Shown here piece after piece: positions 52,716-59,578 of a DNA stretch of 64,000 nucleotides. The stretch is taken from assembly GCA_965238025.1 (NCBI GenBank), contig OZ250162.1, positions 2,976,001-3,040,000 on the forward strand. Reading direction: 5' to 3'. Made by a program: the position numbers and the translations under genes. Position 1 is the stretch's first letter. Every line of letters starts with the position of its first letter. The notes under the pieces are model-generated. The model had not been told where the DNA came from. It ran no database searches and saw only the letters and a program-made list of their open reading frames with translations. Source of the DNA: Pelagihabitans sp965238025. Its GTDB lineage: Bacteria > Bacteroidota > Bacteroidia > Flavobacteriales > Flavobacteriaceae.

Positions 52716-53300
52716 TTAGGTTTTTTTGTGTTTGGTCAAGTCTTTGATTAAATCATCTGTAAAATGCCCCTTGTGTTTTCCTTTTGAAAATTTAGCTTTA
52801 TTAAACTCCGCCGATTTTCCTTTTGGTAGCGAAAGATTAATCCAATGGTGTCCTTTGATCATTCTGCCTAAAAATACAATTTGTCCAATGTGATATGAAT
52901 AATGAGCGAGTTGTCTGTTAATTGCTTCAACAATAGTATGACTTTGATTTCTGATATAAATTTCTTGGTCAAAGTTATCTTCATTGATGGCGTTTAGTGC
53001 AGTAAATAAAGAATTCCAACCCTCATTCCATTTTTTTATCAGTTCATTTTTTGTTCTTATGATGTCATCGAACTCTGAATCCCGATTTCGCCATTCCTTT
53101 TCTCCATCGGTAGTGAGAAATTCTGTCCATCTCGATTTCATGTTTCCATTGAGATGATTTACTATAATGGCAATCGAATTACTTTCAGCATTATACTGCC
53201 AAAAAAAATCTGCTTCATCTAACTGTTCAAAGACTTTTTCTCCTAGTGTTTTATAATATTTAAATTGTTTATTGGCACTATTTAAATAATTTTCATGCAT
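52716..53300 (-). CDS. DUF1572/DinB-like protein
   Basis: A 194-aa cytoplasmic protein of the DinB/YfiT four-helix fold. The helices begin HENYLNSANKQFKYYKTLGE and include SIAIIVNHLNGNMKSRW and AHYSYHIGQIVFLGRMI; histidines in NHLNGN and the HYSYH pair are at the positions of the metal ligands in this fold. Enzymes of this superfamily use a metal for thiol transfer, but DUF1572 members are uncharacterised. It sits next to a degenerate array repeat on its 5' side (core GAAACGCAAC at 53317-53326). Confidence 0.82.
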   Translation of the reverse strand: MHENYLNSANKQFKYYKTLGEKVFEQLDEADFFWQYNAESNSIAIIVNHLNGNMKSRWTEFLTTDGEKEWRNRDSEFDDIIRTKNELIKKWNEGWNSLFTALNAINEDNFDQEIYIRNQSHTIVEAINRQLAHYSYHIGQIVFLGRMIKGHHWINLSLPKGKSAEFNKAKFSKGKHKGHFTDDLIKDLTKHKKT

Positions 53301-53316
53301 GTATTGATTTTTAAAT

Positions 53317-53504
53317 GAAACGCAACGGTCTTGGTATATAGCACGTTACCATGTTCTTTGATTATGATGTGTTTGATAGGGAGTTTTTAAGTTAACCAAA
53401 TTTTGTCCAAAGCTAAATCACAAAGAATCCGCGATCTTATAAAAATACTCAGGCCTTAGTATTAAAACACAAGCCCGTATTGTTTAGAGGTTTTGTTGTA
53501 AAAC
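53317..53504. repeat. Array repeat A (attC-like, left half degenerate)
   Basis: The left end GAAACGCAAC-GG and right end CCCGTATTGTTTAGAGGTTTT-GTTGTAAAAC bracket a 168-base body containing CCAAAGCTAAATC and ATAAAAATACTCAG, which align with the same segments of repeats B-D. The left 16-bp arm is not recognisable. The right core GTTGTAAAAC is the exact inverse of the left core of repeat B, across the intervening gene. Confidence 0.7.
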
Positions 53505-53505
53505 G

Positions 53506-54189
53506 TTATTTTATTTTAACCAGCTCAAATTGATAACTTCTATTCACCCAAGTGGTTTTCAAGAAAAGAGATTTATTTCCATTAGCAAATATTTCATATT
53601 CATAAACATCTCCAGATTTACTGAGCTCCTTTTTCATTGGGTCATTGCTTTCCTTGAATGTTAAATCGAATTCGCAATTATCTTTCCATTTTATATCAAG
53701 TAAAGAATAGGTTCGACCATTTTTCATTCGTTCTAAGTACATATTATTTGAAATTGTTACAAATGTGGTGTCAACAATTCCCCCCTCGGGCCTTTGAGTA
53801 AGATAATAGAAATCTCCTTTTTTTAAATCATCACATTTTAAATTAGGCTGTTTAGTTACTTTTTCTTCGTTTCCTACAACTCCGCTTGGAAAGTTTTCCA
53901 TCACATAAGGGCATTCTTTAATCATTTTGGCTCCAATTTTATTTCCTATTTCTTCCATATTAATGTCATCCATCGTTTCAGCATTGTAATGTTCTTTAAT
54001 ATCTTTTAGATTGCGTATTAGTAAATCCTCAAAACAGGGACCCATTTCAGAACTGTTTTTCACTTCTTGTTTTTCAATACACTTGCATAATTTTCGAGAT
54101 AGTTTATCAATAATGTCTTGTGCTGCTAGGTTACAACTAGTTCCAAATAAAAAGATAGTCAGTATGACAATTCGATAGGTTTCTTTCAT
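53506..54189 (-). CDS. Secreted hypothetical protein (cassette 1)
   Basis: A 227-aa protein with a signal peptide (TYRIVILTIFLFGTSCNLAAQ). SCNLA resembles a lipobox, so lipidation is possible. The mature part has four or five cysteines (CKCIEKQ, GPCFED, ECPYV, LKCDD, NCEFD) and reads like an uncharacterised Flavobacteriia secreted protein. The gene is tightly packed in its unit: the start codon follows the right core by 3 bases and the stop precedes the left core by 1 base. No function can be assigned. Confidence 0.65.
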   Translation of the reverse strand: MKETYRIVILTIFLFGTSCNLAAQDIIDKLSRKLCKCIEKQEVKNSSEMGPCFEDLLIRNLKDIKEHYNAETMDDINMEEIGNKIGAKMIKECPYVMENFPSGVVGNEEKVTKQPNLKCDDLKKGDFYYLTQRPEGGIVDTTFVTISNNMYLERMKNGRTYSLLDIKWKDNCEFDLTFKESNDPMKKELSKSGDVYEYEIFANGNKSLFLKTTWVNRSYQFELVKIK

Positions 54190-54192
54190 AAT

Positions 54193-54392
54193 GTTTTACA
54201 ACGGTTGAGCTATGAACAGTACGGGAACAAACTAGCGTTTGCTTTCCGCCACGCACATAGCGAAATCTTTTTGTTTTGATTTATATTTTCTTTTCCAGAG
54301 CAAAATCCAAAAGATTTTGCGGACATCATAAAAATACCCAAACTTTAGGTTAAGCACCAAAACCCGTATTGTTTATAGGTTGTGTTGTGTGC
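54193..54392. repeat. Array repeat B (attC-like)
   Basis: Core GTTTTACAAC, 7 bases, left arm CTATGAACAGTACGGG; right arm CCCGTATTGTTTATAG, 5 bases, core GTTGTGTGC. The two 16-base arms pair completely on the plus strand with two G-U wobbles. The body (181 bases) contains CAAAATCCAAAAGATTTTG and ATAAAAATACCCA segments shared with A, C and D. Each core matches, inverted, the core at the far end of the adjacent gene unit. Confidence 0.8.
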
Positions 54393-54726
54393 TGGCTTTT
54401 CTTAAATACAGACTATATATTAACTGAATAAAAAATAGTGCTATTCCAATAAAGCCAGTAATTAATGTAATGATTATTATCAATGGACTCTTAATCTTAT
54501 TAACCTTAAGATCCTTATATACCAAAACTGCAAACAATACATTGAATACAATCATAATTAGCGATGGAATCATTAATACAAACTGTTGCATTATGTTTGA
54601 GCTCTCAAAAGTCAGCAGAGAAAAATAGTTGTGGAAATAGTATGTCCAGATAAGGCTTATTAAATAGGTGATCGATAATAAAATTGCATATTTAGATATT
54701 GCTTTATGAAAATTAAACTTGCTCAT
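54373..54726 (-). CDS. Small membrane protein (cassette 2, second gene)
   Basis: A 117-aa protein with three hydrophobic helices (about residues 10-30, 45-65 and 80-103). I recognise no family. Its last codons (STQHNL and stop) read through the unit's core into the arm of repeat B, so the repeat supplies the C-terminus. It overlaps the end of the neighbouring upstream gene by 14 bases, suggesting coupled translation and a two-component membrane pair. Confidence 0.6.
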   Translation of the reverse strand: MSKFNFHKAISKYAILLSITYLISLIWTYYFHNYFSLLTFESSNIMQQFVLMIPSLIMIVFNVLFAVLVYKDLKVNKIKSPLIIIITLITGFIGIALFFIQLIYSLYLRKASTQHNL

Positions 54727-55060
54727 ATTTATTAATTAAATTATCAAGAATCAAAATTGAAAAGAAGAACATTCCTGCTGTCAATGAGATTGTAGTAAGG
54801 ATTGGGATTAAAATCCAATTTCGTCCCGTTTTAAATAAATCAAGTGATATTAGAACTCCGACAATCACATTGAAAAAGTTACTTTGATAAATACCAAAAA
54901 AGGTTGGTTTTGTCTGCCTAGATCCCTCGCTAATCGTTGTTTCAATAAATAATTCAGGGACAAACTCATGAAGTAGCACTCTTAATATTGCTAATCCCAC
55001 AACAATTAATAAATACTTTATTAAATATTGTTTTAACTCGATGGTTTCGTTTTTCTGCAT
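54713..55060 (-). CDS. Small membrane protein (cassette 2, first gene)
   Basis: A 115-aa protein read from the ATG at 55060 (MQKNETIELKQYLIKYLL); an upstream in-frame TTG lies inside the unit core and is unlikely. It has about three hydrophobic segments (about residues 12-30, 55-72 and 82-105). Unknown family. It overlaps the following membrane-protein gene by 14 bases, and both lie within one unit bounded by GTTGTGTGC and its inverse. Confidence 0.6.
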   Translation of the reverse strand: MQKNETIELKQYLIKYLLIVVGLAILRVLLHEFVPELFIETTISEGSRQTKPTFFGIYQSNFFNVIVGVLISLDLFKTGRNWILIPILTTISLTAGMFFFSILILDNLINKYEQV

Positions 55061-55082
55061 AAATATCCCTTCTGTTAAGCTT

Positions 55083-55285
55083 GCACACAACGGTTGGGCT
55101 AAGCGTAGTGCGGAGGCAAGGAAACTTTTCGTTTCCGTCTGCGCACGAAGCTAAAGCTTATTGTTTTGCTTTTATTTTTTTCTTGTCCAAAGCTAAATCC
55201 ATAAGATTTAGCGACATTATAAAAATACACAGACCTTTCGGTTTTGCCCTAAAGTCCGCATTAAGTTTAGGTTTTGTTAGCAAAC
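55083..55285. repeat. Array repeat C (attC-like)
   Basis: Core GCACACAAC, 7 bases, left arm CTAAGCGTAGTGCGGA; right arm TCCGCATTAAGTTTAG, 5 bases, core GTTAGCAAAC. The 184-base body includes hairpins GGAAAC-TTTTC-GTTTCC and CTAAATC-CATAA-GATTTAG. It is nearly identical to repeat D apart from a GC-rich insertion in D. Confidence 0.82.
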
Positions 55286-55390
55286 GGTTTTGGACATCAA
55301 AAGTTTATGAAAACTTTCAAAAAATTCGAGAGAATATCATTGGGATAGCAAATTTTAAGATAACGCACTCAAAATTTTACTTCGTTAATT

Positions 55391-55957
55391 TTACTCAATT
55401 CTACGAAGATAATTACCATCATTTTTTTCAATAAACTCAATTCCGTTCTTTGGTGAATAAAGAATAAATCCTTTAGGGTCTGATGTAGTTAATAAAATAA
55501 CATTCTTAAAAGTAAAACCGTTTGATTCGGTATCAATTAGTATTTCTTCCAAATTGTCAGTAGCTAAGCTTTCAAGACCGTAATTTAGAGAAACATCTTC
55601 AAAACGTTTGACATAAATATGTGATGTATTTCCTAACCCCTTTTCTATTGTGGTAGTGTAACGAACTCCGGAATCGTCAAATGTAAGGTCGTTTTCTATG
55701 GTTTGAACTAAAATATCATTATTTAGAATTAAATATCTTGTACTAGTCCTTTTGGCTGATGCTAAGGCGTTAAATATTTCATCATTTTGATTAACAAATT
55801 TTGCATTTCTGGCTTCATCAAAAGGAATCGCTGATAATTCAAATTCATTTAATGCAAAGGTTGGAGTGCTTGTTTCATTATTTACATCATTGTTGTTACA
55901 AGACAATATAGATAAGTAGAGAAGAAGACTTATAAAAATTAAAATTTTATTTTTCAT
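55391..55957 (-). CDS. Hypothetical lipoprotein (cassette 3)
   Basis: A 188-aa lipoprotein (LLLYLSILSCNN, Cys about residue 20) with a Ser/Thr/Asn-rich linker and a beta-rich C-terminal domain (strands such as RYLILNNDILVQTI and GVRYTTTIEKGL). No family recognised. Its unit also contains 105 non-coding bases between the gene's stop and the left core, the only unit with such a long untranslated end. Flanked by exact inverted cores GTTAGCAAAC and GTTTGCTAAC. Confidence 0.65.
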   Translation of the reverse strand: MKNKILIFISLLLYLSILSCNNNDVNNETSTPTFALNEFELSAIPFDEARNAKFVNQNDEIFNALASAKRTSTRYLILNNDILVQTIENDLTFDDSGVRYTTTIEKGLGNTSHIYVKRFEDVSLNYGLESLATDNLEEILIDTESNGFTFKNVILLTTSDPKGFILYSPKNGIEFIEKNDGNYLRRIE

Positions 55958-55974
55958 ACGACTTTTATTTAACT

Positions 55975-56209
55975 GTTTGCTAACGGTTCGGCTAAGCGTA
56001 GTGCGGAGGCAAGGAAACTTTTCGTTTCCGTCTGCCCACGCAGCTAAAGCTTATTGCCCGCCCGTACCGAAAAGGCACGTTCGGGCGGGTTTTGATTTAT
56101 TTTTTCCTGTCCAAAGCTAAATCCATAAGATTTAGTGACATCATAAATATACTCAGACCTTTCGCTTTTGCCCTAATGTCCGCATTACGTTTAGGCATTG
56201 TTGGCATTA
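55975..56209. repeat. Array repeat D (attC-like)
   Basis: Core GTTTGCTAAC, 7 bases, left arm CTAAGCGTAGTGCGGA; right arm TCCGCATTACGTTTAG, 5 bases, core GTTGGCATTA. The arms pair over 16 bases with two G-U wobbles. The 215-base body equals repeat C plus a GC-rich hairpin at 56057-56089. Confidence 0.82.
56057..56089. repeat. GC-rich hairpin inserted in repeat D
   Basis: CCCGCCCG and CGGGCGGG pair around a 17-base loop. Repeat C lacks this segment at the same place. It resembles the hairpin at 20051-20080, suggesting a small mobile palindrome. Confidence 0.65.
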
Positions 56210-56641
56210 GTATTTTTTATCTGTTCTATGGTTTTCAAACAATTCAATTGCCGATTTTAAAAGTCCAACCAAACCAATGCCCAGAACCGTTATTCCAACT
56301 GCTAGATTCTCCGAACTGTCTGTTTTTGAAAAATAGAGGTTAAAAAGTCCAATTGCGATAAATGCAAATGCTGATATTGAAATAAAAATCAAAGCAATTT
56401 TTCCTTTGACTGGATTTTCCCAAATTTTTCTAGAAAACTTATTTTGGGTTTTAGTAGTGTCCTGAAGCGTAGAAAAACTTAGAGCTACACCCAACAAAAT
56501 TAAAACATAGTTCAATTTATTCCAGTCAGGATTTTTTTCAGCTATCGAAATGATAAATGGAACATAAAAAACTATAGATGCTATCATCAAAGGATATTGC
56601 AAATAGCTGATGATATGAAATATCTTTTTCGGGTTTTTCAT
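56207..56641 (-). CDS. Small membrane protein (cassette 4, second gene)
   Basis: A 144-aa protein with four hydrophobic segments (about residues 14-32, 42-55, 76-98 and 112-130). No family recognised. Its stop codon (56207-56209) lies inside the unit core GTTGGCATTA, so the core is part of the reading frame's end. It overlaps the upstream 62-aa gene by 4 bases (ATGA), implying coupled translation. Confidence 0.62.
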   Translation of the reverse strand: MKNPKKIFHIISYLQYPLMIASIVFYVPFIISIAEKNPDWNKLNYVLILLGVALSFSTLQDTTKTQNKFSRKIWENPVKGKIALIFISISAFAFIAIGLFNLYFSKTDSSENLAVGITVLGIGLVGLLKSAIELFENHRTDKKY

Positions 56642-56826
56642 TTCTTAGAGGAGGACTTGATTAATTTAATGGCTCCGAATGCGGCAAGTATAACACCAAG
56701 TCCGCATAAAGTTAAATATATCCAAGGAGATTTGTCCATTGTCATAAGCACTAATCCAAAAGTCGTGAGTATCATTCCGAGGGAACTATAAATCAATCCG
56801 TTATTTTTTTTAGTGTCTAGTTCCAT
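56638..56826 (-). CDS. 62-aa two-helix membrane protein (cassette 4, first gene)
   Basis: A 62-aa protein with two hydrophobic helices separated by a short loop (about residues 10-28 and 33-52; GMILTTFGLVLMTM and LTLCGLGVILAAFGAIKLI) and a basic tail. Unknown family. It starts 12 bases inside the right core of the unit and is translationally coupled to the 144-aa membrane protein by an ATGA overlap. Confidence 0.6.
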   Translation of the reverse strand: MELDTKKNNGLIYSSLGMILTTFGLVLMTMDKSPWIYLTLCGLGVILAAFGAIKLIKSSSKK

Positions 56827-56838
56827 TTTTTGTCATAT

Positions 56839-56878
56839 TAATGCCAACAATTGTATAAACGTACCATGGTACGTTTAT
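56839..56878. repeat. Right-hand end of the array: core plus 24-bp palindrome
   Basis: TAATGCCAAC (56839-56848) is the exact inverse of the core at 56200-56209 and closes cassette 4. Six bases further, 56855-56878 is a perfect 24-bp palindrome centred on CCATGG with arms ATAAACGTAC. No right arm or further core follows. A smaller inverted repeat (ATAGTAT/ATACTAT, 56943-56960) lies beyond, in the gap before the SGNH gene. Confidence 0.65.
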
Positions 56879-57030
56879 TTCTATTTTAGCCTTAATATAG
56901 TAATATAATAATGTTTATGGGGTCTTAAAAGGAAATTGGAGTATAGTATCCGTATACTATGCGTTTATAAACATGTATTAGATGCACCACAAGGGATATG
57001 CACTCATCCCTATCAGCAATGCCCAGATAT

Positions 57031-57717
57031 TTATTCCAAAGCTTGGGCAATGGCGCTCTCTACCAAGGGTTCCATGACTTTATATCCTTCAACGGTAGGG
57101 TGTACTTCATCAGACGCATATTCTTTGGGCAGTCCTTTTCGCTTATCTACCATCGCGGAAAAATAATCCAAATAAATATGCCCCTTCTCGTTACAATAGG
57201 CTTTAATCAAGCCATTAAGGGCAACTACTTTTTCCGCTGGCTCCAGACCGGGCCGCCAAGGGTAATCGTAAACAGGAAGGACCGAGGATAGGATAACCTT
57301 AATGCCGTTTGCATTCGCCAATTTTGCCATTGCCTTTAGATTATCGGCAATTTCGGGAATGGTGATTGGACCGGTATTTCCGGCAATATCATTGGTGCCT
57401 GCCAAGATAACAACCACTTTGGGTTTTAGCGCAATAACATCTTGTTTAAAACGCCCGAGCATTTGTGGAGTAGTCTGCCCCCCAATACCTCTATTGACAT
57501 ATGATTTCCCTTCAAAGAATTCGGGCCGTGCGCTCAACCAGCCAATGGTGATAGAATTGCCCATAAAAACAACCCTATTTTCGTTTTCTTGGGGCAAACC
57601 TACTTTTGCATTCTCTTTTTGAAACTGTTTTAAATTAGACTTGTCCTGAAAAGAAAGGCAGCCTGAGAGACCCAAGGTCACTATTAGGCAAATAAAAGTT
57701 GGGTTAATATTCTTCAT
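57031..57717 (-). CDS. SGNH/GDSL-type lipase or esterase (lipoprotein)
   Basis: A 228-aa protein from the ATG at 57717, where a lipoprotein signal (MKNINPTFICLIVTLGLSGC) begins; the longer frame overlaps the upstream gene. The SGNH blocks are visible: FMGNSITIGW with the nucleophile serine (block I, GNS rather than GDS), a conserved glycine in GIGGQT (block II), AGTNDIAG (block III), and DEVHPT near the C-terminus (block V, catalytic Asp/His). It probably deacylates a carbohydrate or lipid outside the cytoplasm. Overlaps the previous gene by 4 bases. Confidence 0.9.
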   Translation of the reverse strand: MKNINPTFICLIVTLGLSGCLSFQDKSNLKQFQKENAKVGLPQENENRVVFMGNSITIGWLSARPEFFEGKSYVNRGIGGQTTPQMLGRFKQDVIALKPKVVVILAGTNDIAGNTGPITIPEIADNLKAMAKLANANGIKVILSSVLPVYDYPWRPGLEPAEKVVALNGLIKAYCNEKGHIYLDYFSAMVDKRKGLPKEYASDEVHPTVEGYKVMEPLVESAIAQALE

Positions 57718-58190
57718 AAGTCCGTAGCTGTATTTTTTGAATTGAATTGATCTTGCTGTTTTACGCTGAGTTTTAAATCGTCTATAATCTTTTTTTTGGT
57801 GGGTCGCAGTGAAAACAAGTATATAATAAGGCAACAAGCGACTACTAAATGAAGCGCATTGCTATTTAAATAATAGGCGAACAAAGCCAAAATGGCCGGA
57901 CCTTCAATCAGCATATATTTTAGAATGGATGCAACTTGATAGCCATTCAACTTATCTTGTAAACCGTCTTTACCGTCAATGGTTTGAATACTGTTTTGAA
58001 AAACATAGTTACTTCCAAAATATCCCGCAACTGCGGTCAATGGAACTAGATAGATAAAAATATCATTTGAATTCATATCCGGGGTAAAATTGGGGTTATG
58101 CCAAAATACAAAACCCGCAAAAATAACCAACCCAAGCAATAACGATGAATGGATTATAGATAGGGTTCTAGCAAAATTGTCTTGTGACAT
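57714..58190 (-). CDS. Hypothetical four-helix membrane protein
   Basis: A 158-aa protein with four hydrophobic segments (about residues 9-29, 45-62, 90-106 and 112-128) and a charged C-terminal tail (RPTKKKIIDDLKLSVKQQDQ). It resembles an uncharacterised Flavobacteriia membrane protein family. It overlaps the SGNH hydrolase gene by 4 bases, so the two are probably coupled. Confidence 0.7.
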   Translation of the reverse strand: MSQDNFARTLSIIHSSLLLGLVIFAGFVFWHNPNFTPDMNSNDIFIYLVPLTAVAGYFGSNYVFQNSIQTIDGKDGLQDKLNGYQVASILKYMLIEGPAILALFAYYLNSNALHLVVACCLIIYLFSLRPTKKKIIDDLKLSVKQQDQFNSKNTATDL

Positions 58191-58296
58191 TGCGTGGTGA
58201 TTCTAATTTTTCTAAAAATAAACAAATTTGAAAACACCATATTTTAGATTACGTACCTATTGATCAATAAAAGAAATGAACAAAGCTCAGGAACCA

Positions 58297-58935
58297 TTAC
58301 AAATATTTGGAGGGTTCGAGCATCATAGCTTCGATGAGCATAAAATAATTTCCCATATGGCGCCCGTCTACAATGGCATGATGTGCCTGTACCGCCAAAG
58401 GCATCAATGTCCTTCCATTTTGTTCAAAAAACTTTCCCCAGCTAATGCGCGGGACGCTATCGCAAGGGTGATAATGCATGGCGTGTTGCATTGCCGTAAA
58501 GCTGATCCAGGGAATGGCAGAAAGAAATAAAAAATCGTCCCTGCCGGCTTCATCTTCTATAGAAGGGGAGGAGCTCATTTTTTCGATCTCATTTAGGGCC
58601 CGCTTGATAAATGTAGCGGGGGTTTTGTCGTACGCTACAGTACAAAAACTAAAAACATCCGATTCTAAAGTGGGTACCGTAAATGACGGTTGAACGGTTT
58701 CATGTGCGACTACTTGTCCGTCCCGAATTCGCCATTTGAACTCGGGAATATCGTTGGCCGCCCTTGAAATTAAATAAACAATACTTACTGTTGTGGGTAG
58801 GTTATTTGCCTTTAAATAGGGCAGTAGTTCGGTAATGTCAACATTCGCGGAAATATTGAAATGAGGGTGGTTCATTCCATTGAAAAAATCAAAATGCTTT
58901 TTACGATGGGGATTCGTAAAGGTAATCGTCTTCAT
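58297..58935 (-). CDS. Chloramphenicol acetyltransferase-family protein
   Basis: A 212-aa CAT-type acyltransferase. The catalytic HHAIVDGRHMG motif lies near residues 186-196, and FTNPHRKKHFDFF near the N-terminus matches the family's start. CAT proteins are trimers that move acetyl from acetyl-CoA to a hydroxyl. The family contains both true resistance enzymes and housekeeping acyltransferases in Bacteroidetes, and sequence alone does not show chloramphenicol activity here. Single gene. Confidence 0.88.
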   Translation of the reverse strand: MKTITFTNPHRKKHFDFFNGMNHPHFNISANVDITELLPYLKANNLPTTVSIVYLISRAANDIPEFKWRIRDGQVVAHETVQPSFTVPTLESDVFSFCTVAYDKTPATFIKRALNEIEKMSSSPSIEDEAGRDDFLFLSAIPWISFTAMQHAMHYHPCDSVPRISWGKFFEQNGRTLMPLAVQAHHAIVDGRHMGNYFMLIEAMMLEPSKYL

Positions 58936-58984
58936 ATTACATAATTAAAGGGGCTAAAATCTTGCTCCAACCGAGAAGTTATTG

Positions 58985-59563
58985 TTATTCTTTAGGAGGG
59001 GTAATCATGATATGCGCCCTGTGGGTTCCCGCATCCATCAACCAAGCATGTCCGGGAGGAGTAGCCGTGGTTGGTAAACCCGTAGAGGCCCCTGTGGCAT
59101 AAGGCATATAAAAGACATAGCGCACATAGGGTTTTTCAATTTCCTTTGTGGTTGCATTTACCTCTCCAGAGAACACACAGAGCGTTGCCTTGTCCGGCAT
59201 TTTCAATTTTCCTGCCTTCACCTCTTTTTCCCGAATAGCAAATATCTCCTTGCCGTCTTTCCCTTCAGCTTTTAAGGCACGGCCTCGTGCCATAAATTCG
59301 TCCAGCTCTTTGTGATAGGCGGCTGATGAGAATCCTTTTTTGTTGGGGTCGTCTGCAACGCAGATGTAGGCATTGGTGCCTTCCTGTAAGGTGGCAAAAT
59401 TTCCTTTCGTGTCATACCCATATACCTTGGCTCCCTCCCTAAACTCTTCTGGGGCGGCCATTAGGGCTGTTTTTATTTGCCACTCGGCTGGAGGGACTTC
59501 CTGTGCCTTTGCACACGAATATGTTATAAATAATGTTACTGCATAGATGATGAATTGTTTCAT
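58985..59563 (-). CDS. Hypothetical secreted protein
   Basis: A 192-aa protein with a signal peptide (MKQFIIYAVTLFITYSCAKA; SCAKA could also be a lipobox). The mature part has EWQIKTALMAAPEEFREGA and ends APYATGASTGLPTT followed by an HAWLMDAGTHRAHIM segment with several histidines. I recognise no domain. It lies 15 bases downstream of the S10 peptidase stop-side gene boundary in the same direction, so it is probably co-transcribed with that peptidase. Confidence 0.65.
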   Translation of the reverse strand: MKQFIIYAVTLFITYSCAKAQEVPPAEWQIKTALMAAPEEFREGAKVYGYDTKGNFATLQEGTNAYICVADDPNKKGFSSAAYHKELDEFMARGRALKAEGKDGKEIFAIREKEVKAGKLKMPDKATLCVFSGEVNATTKEIEKPYVRYVFYMPYATGASTGLPTTATPPGHAWLMDAGTHRAHIMITPPKE

Positions 59564-59578
59564 GGGTCTGATTTTACA

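Noticed and set aside
53317..56878. Array repeats as insertion-sequence remnants or simple terminators
   Set aside because: No transposase fragment is present, no target-site duplication flanks the repeats, and terminators would not explain gene-specific inverted cores at both ends of each unit.
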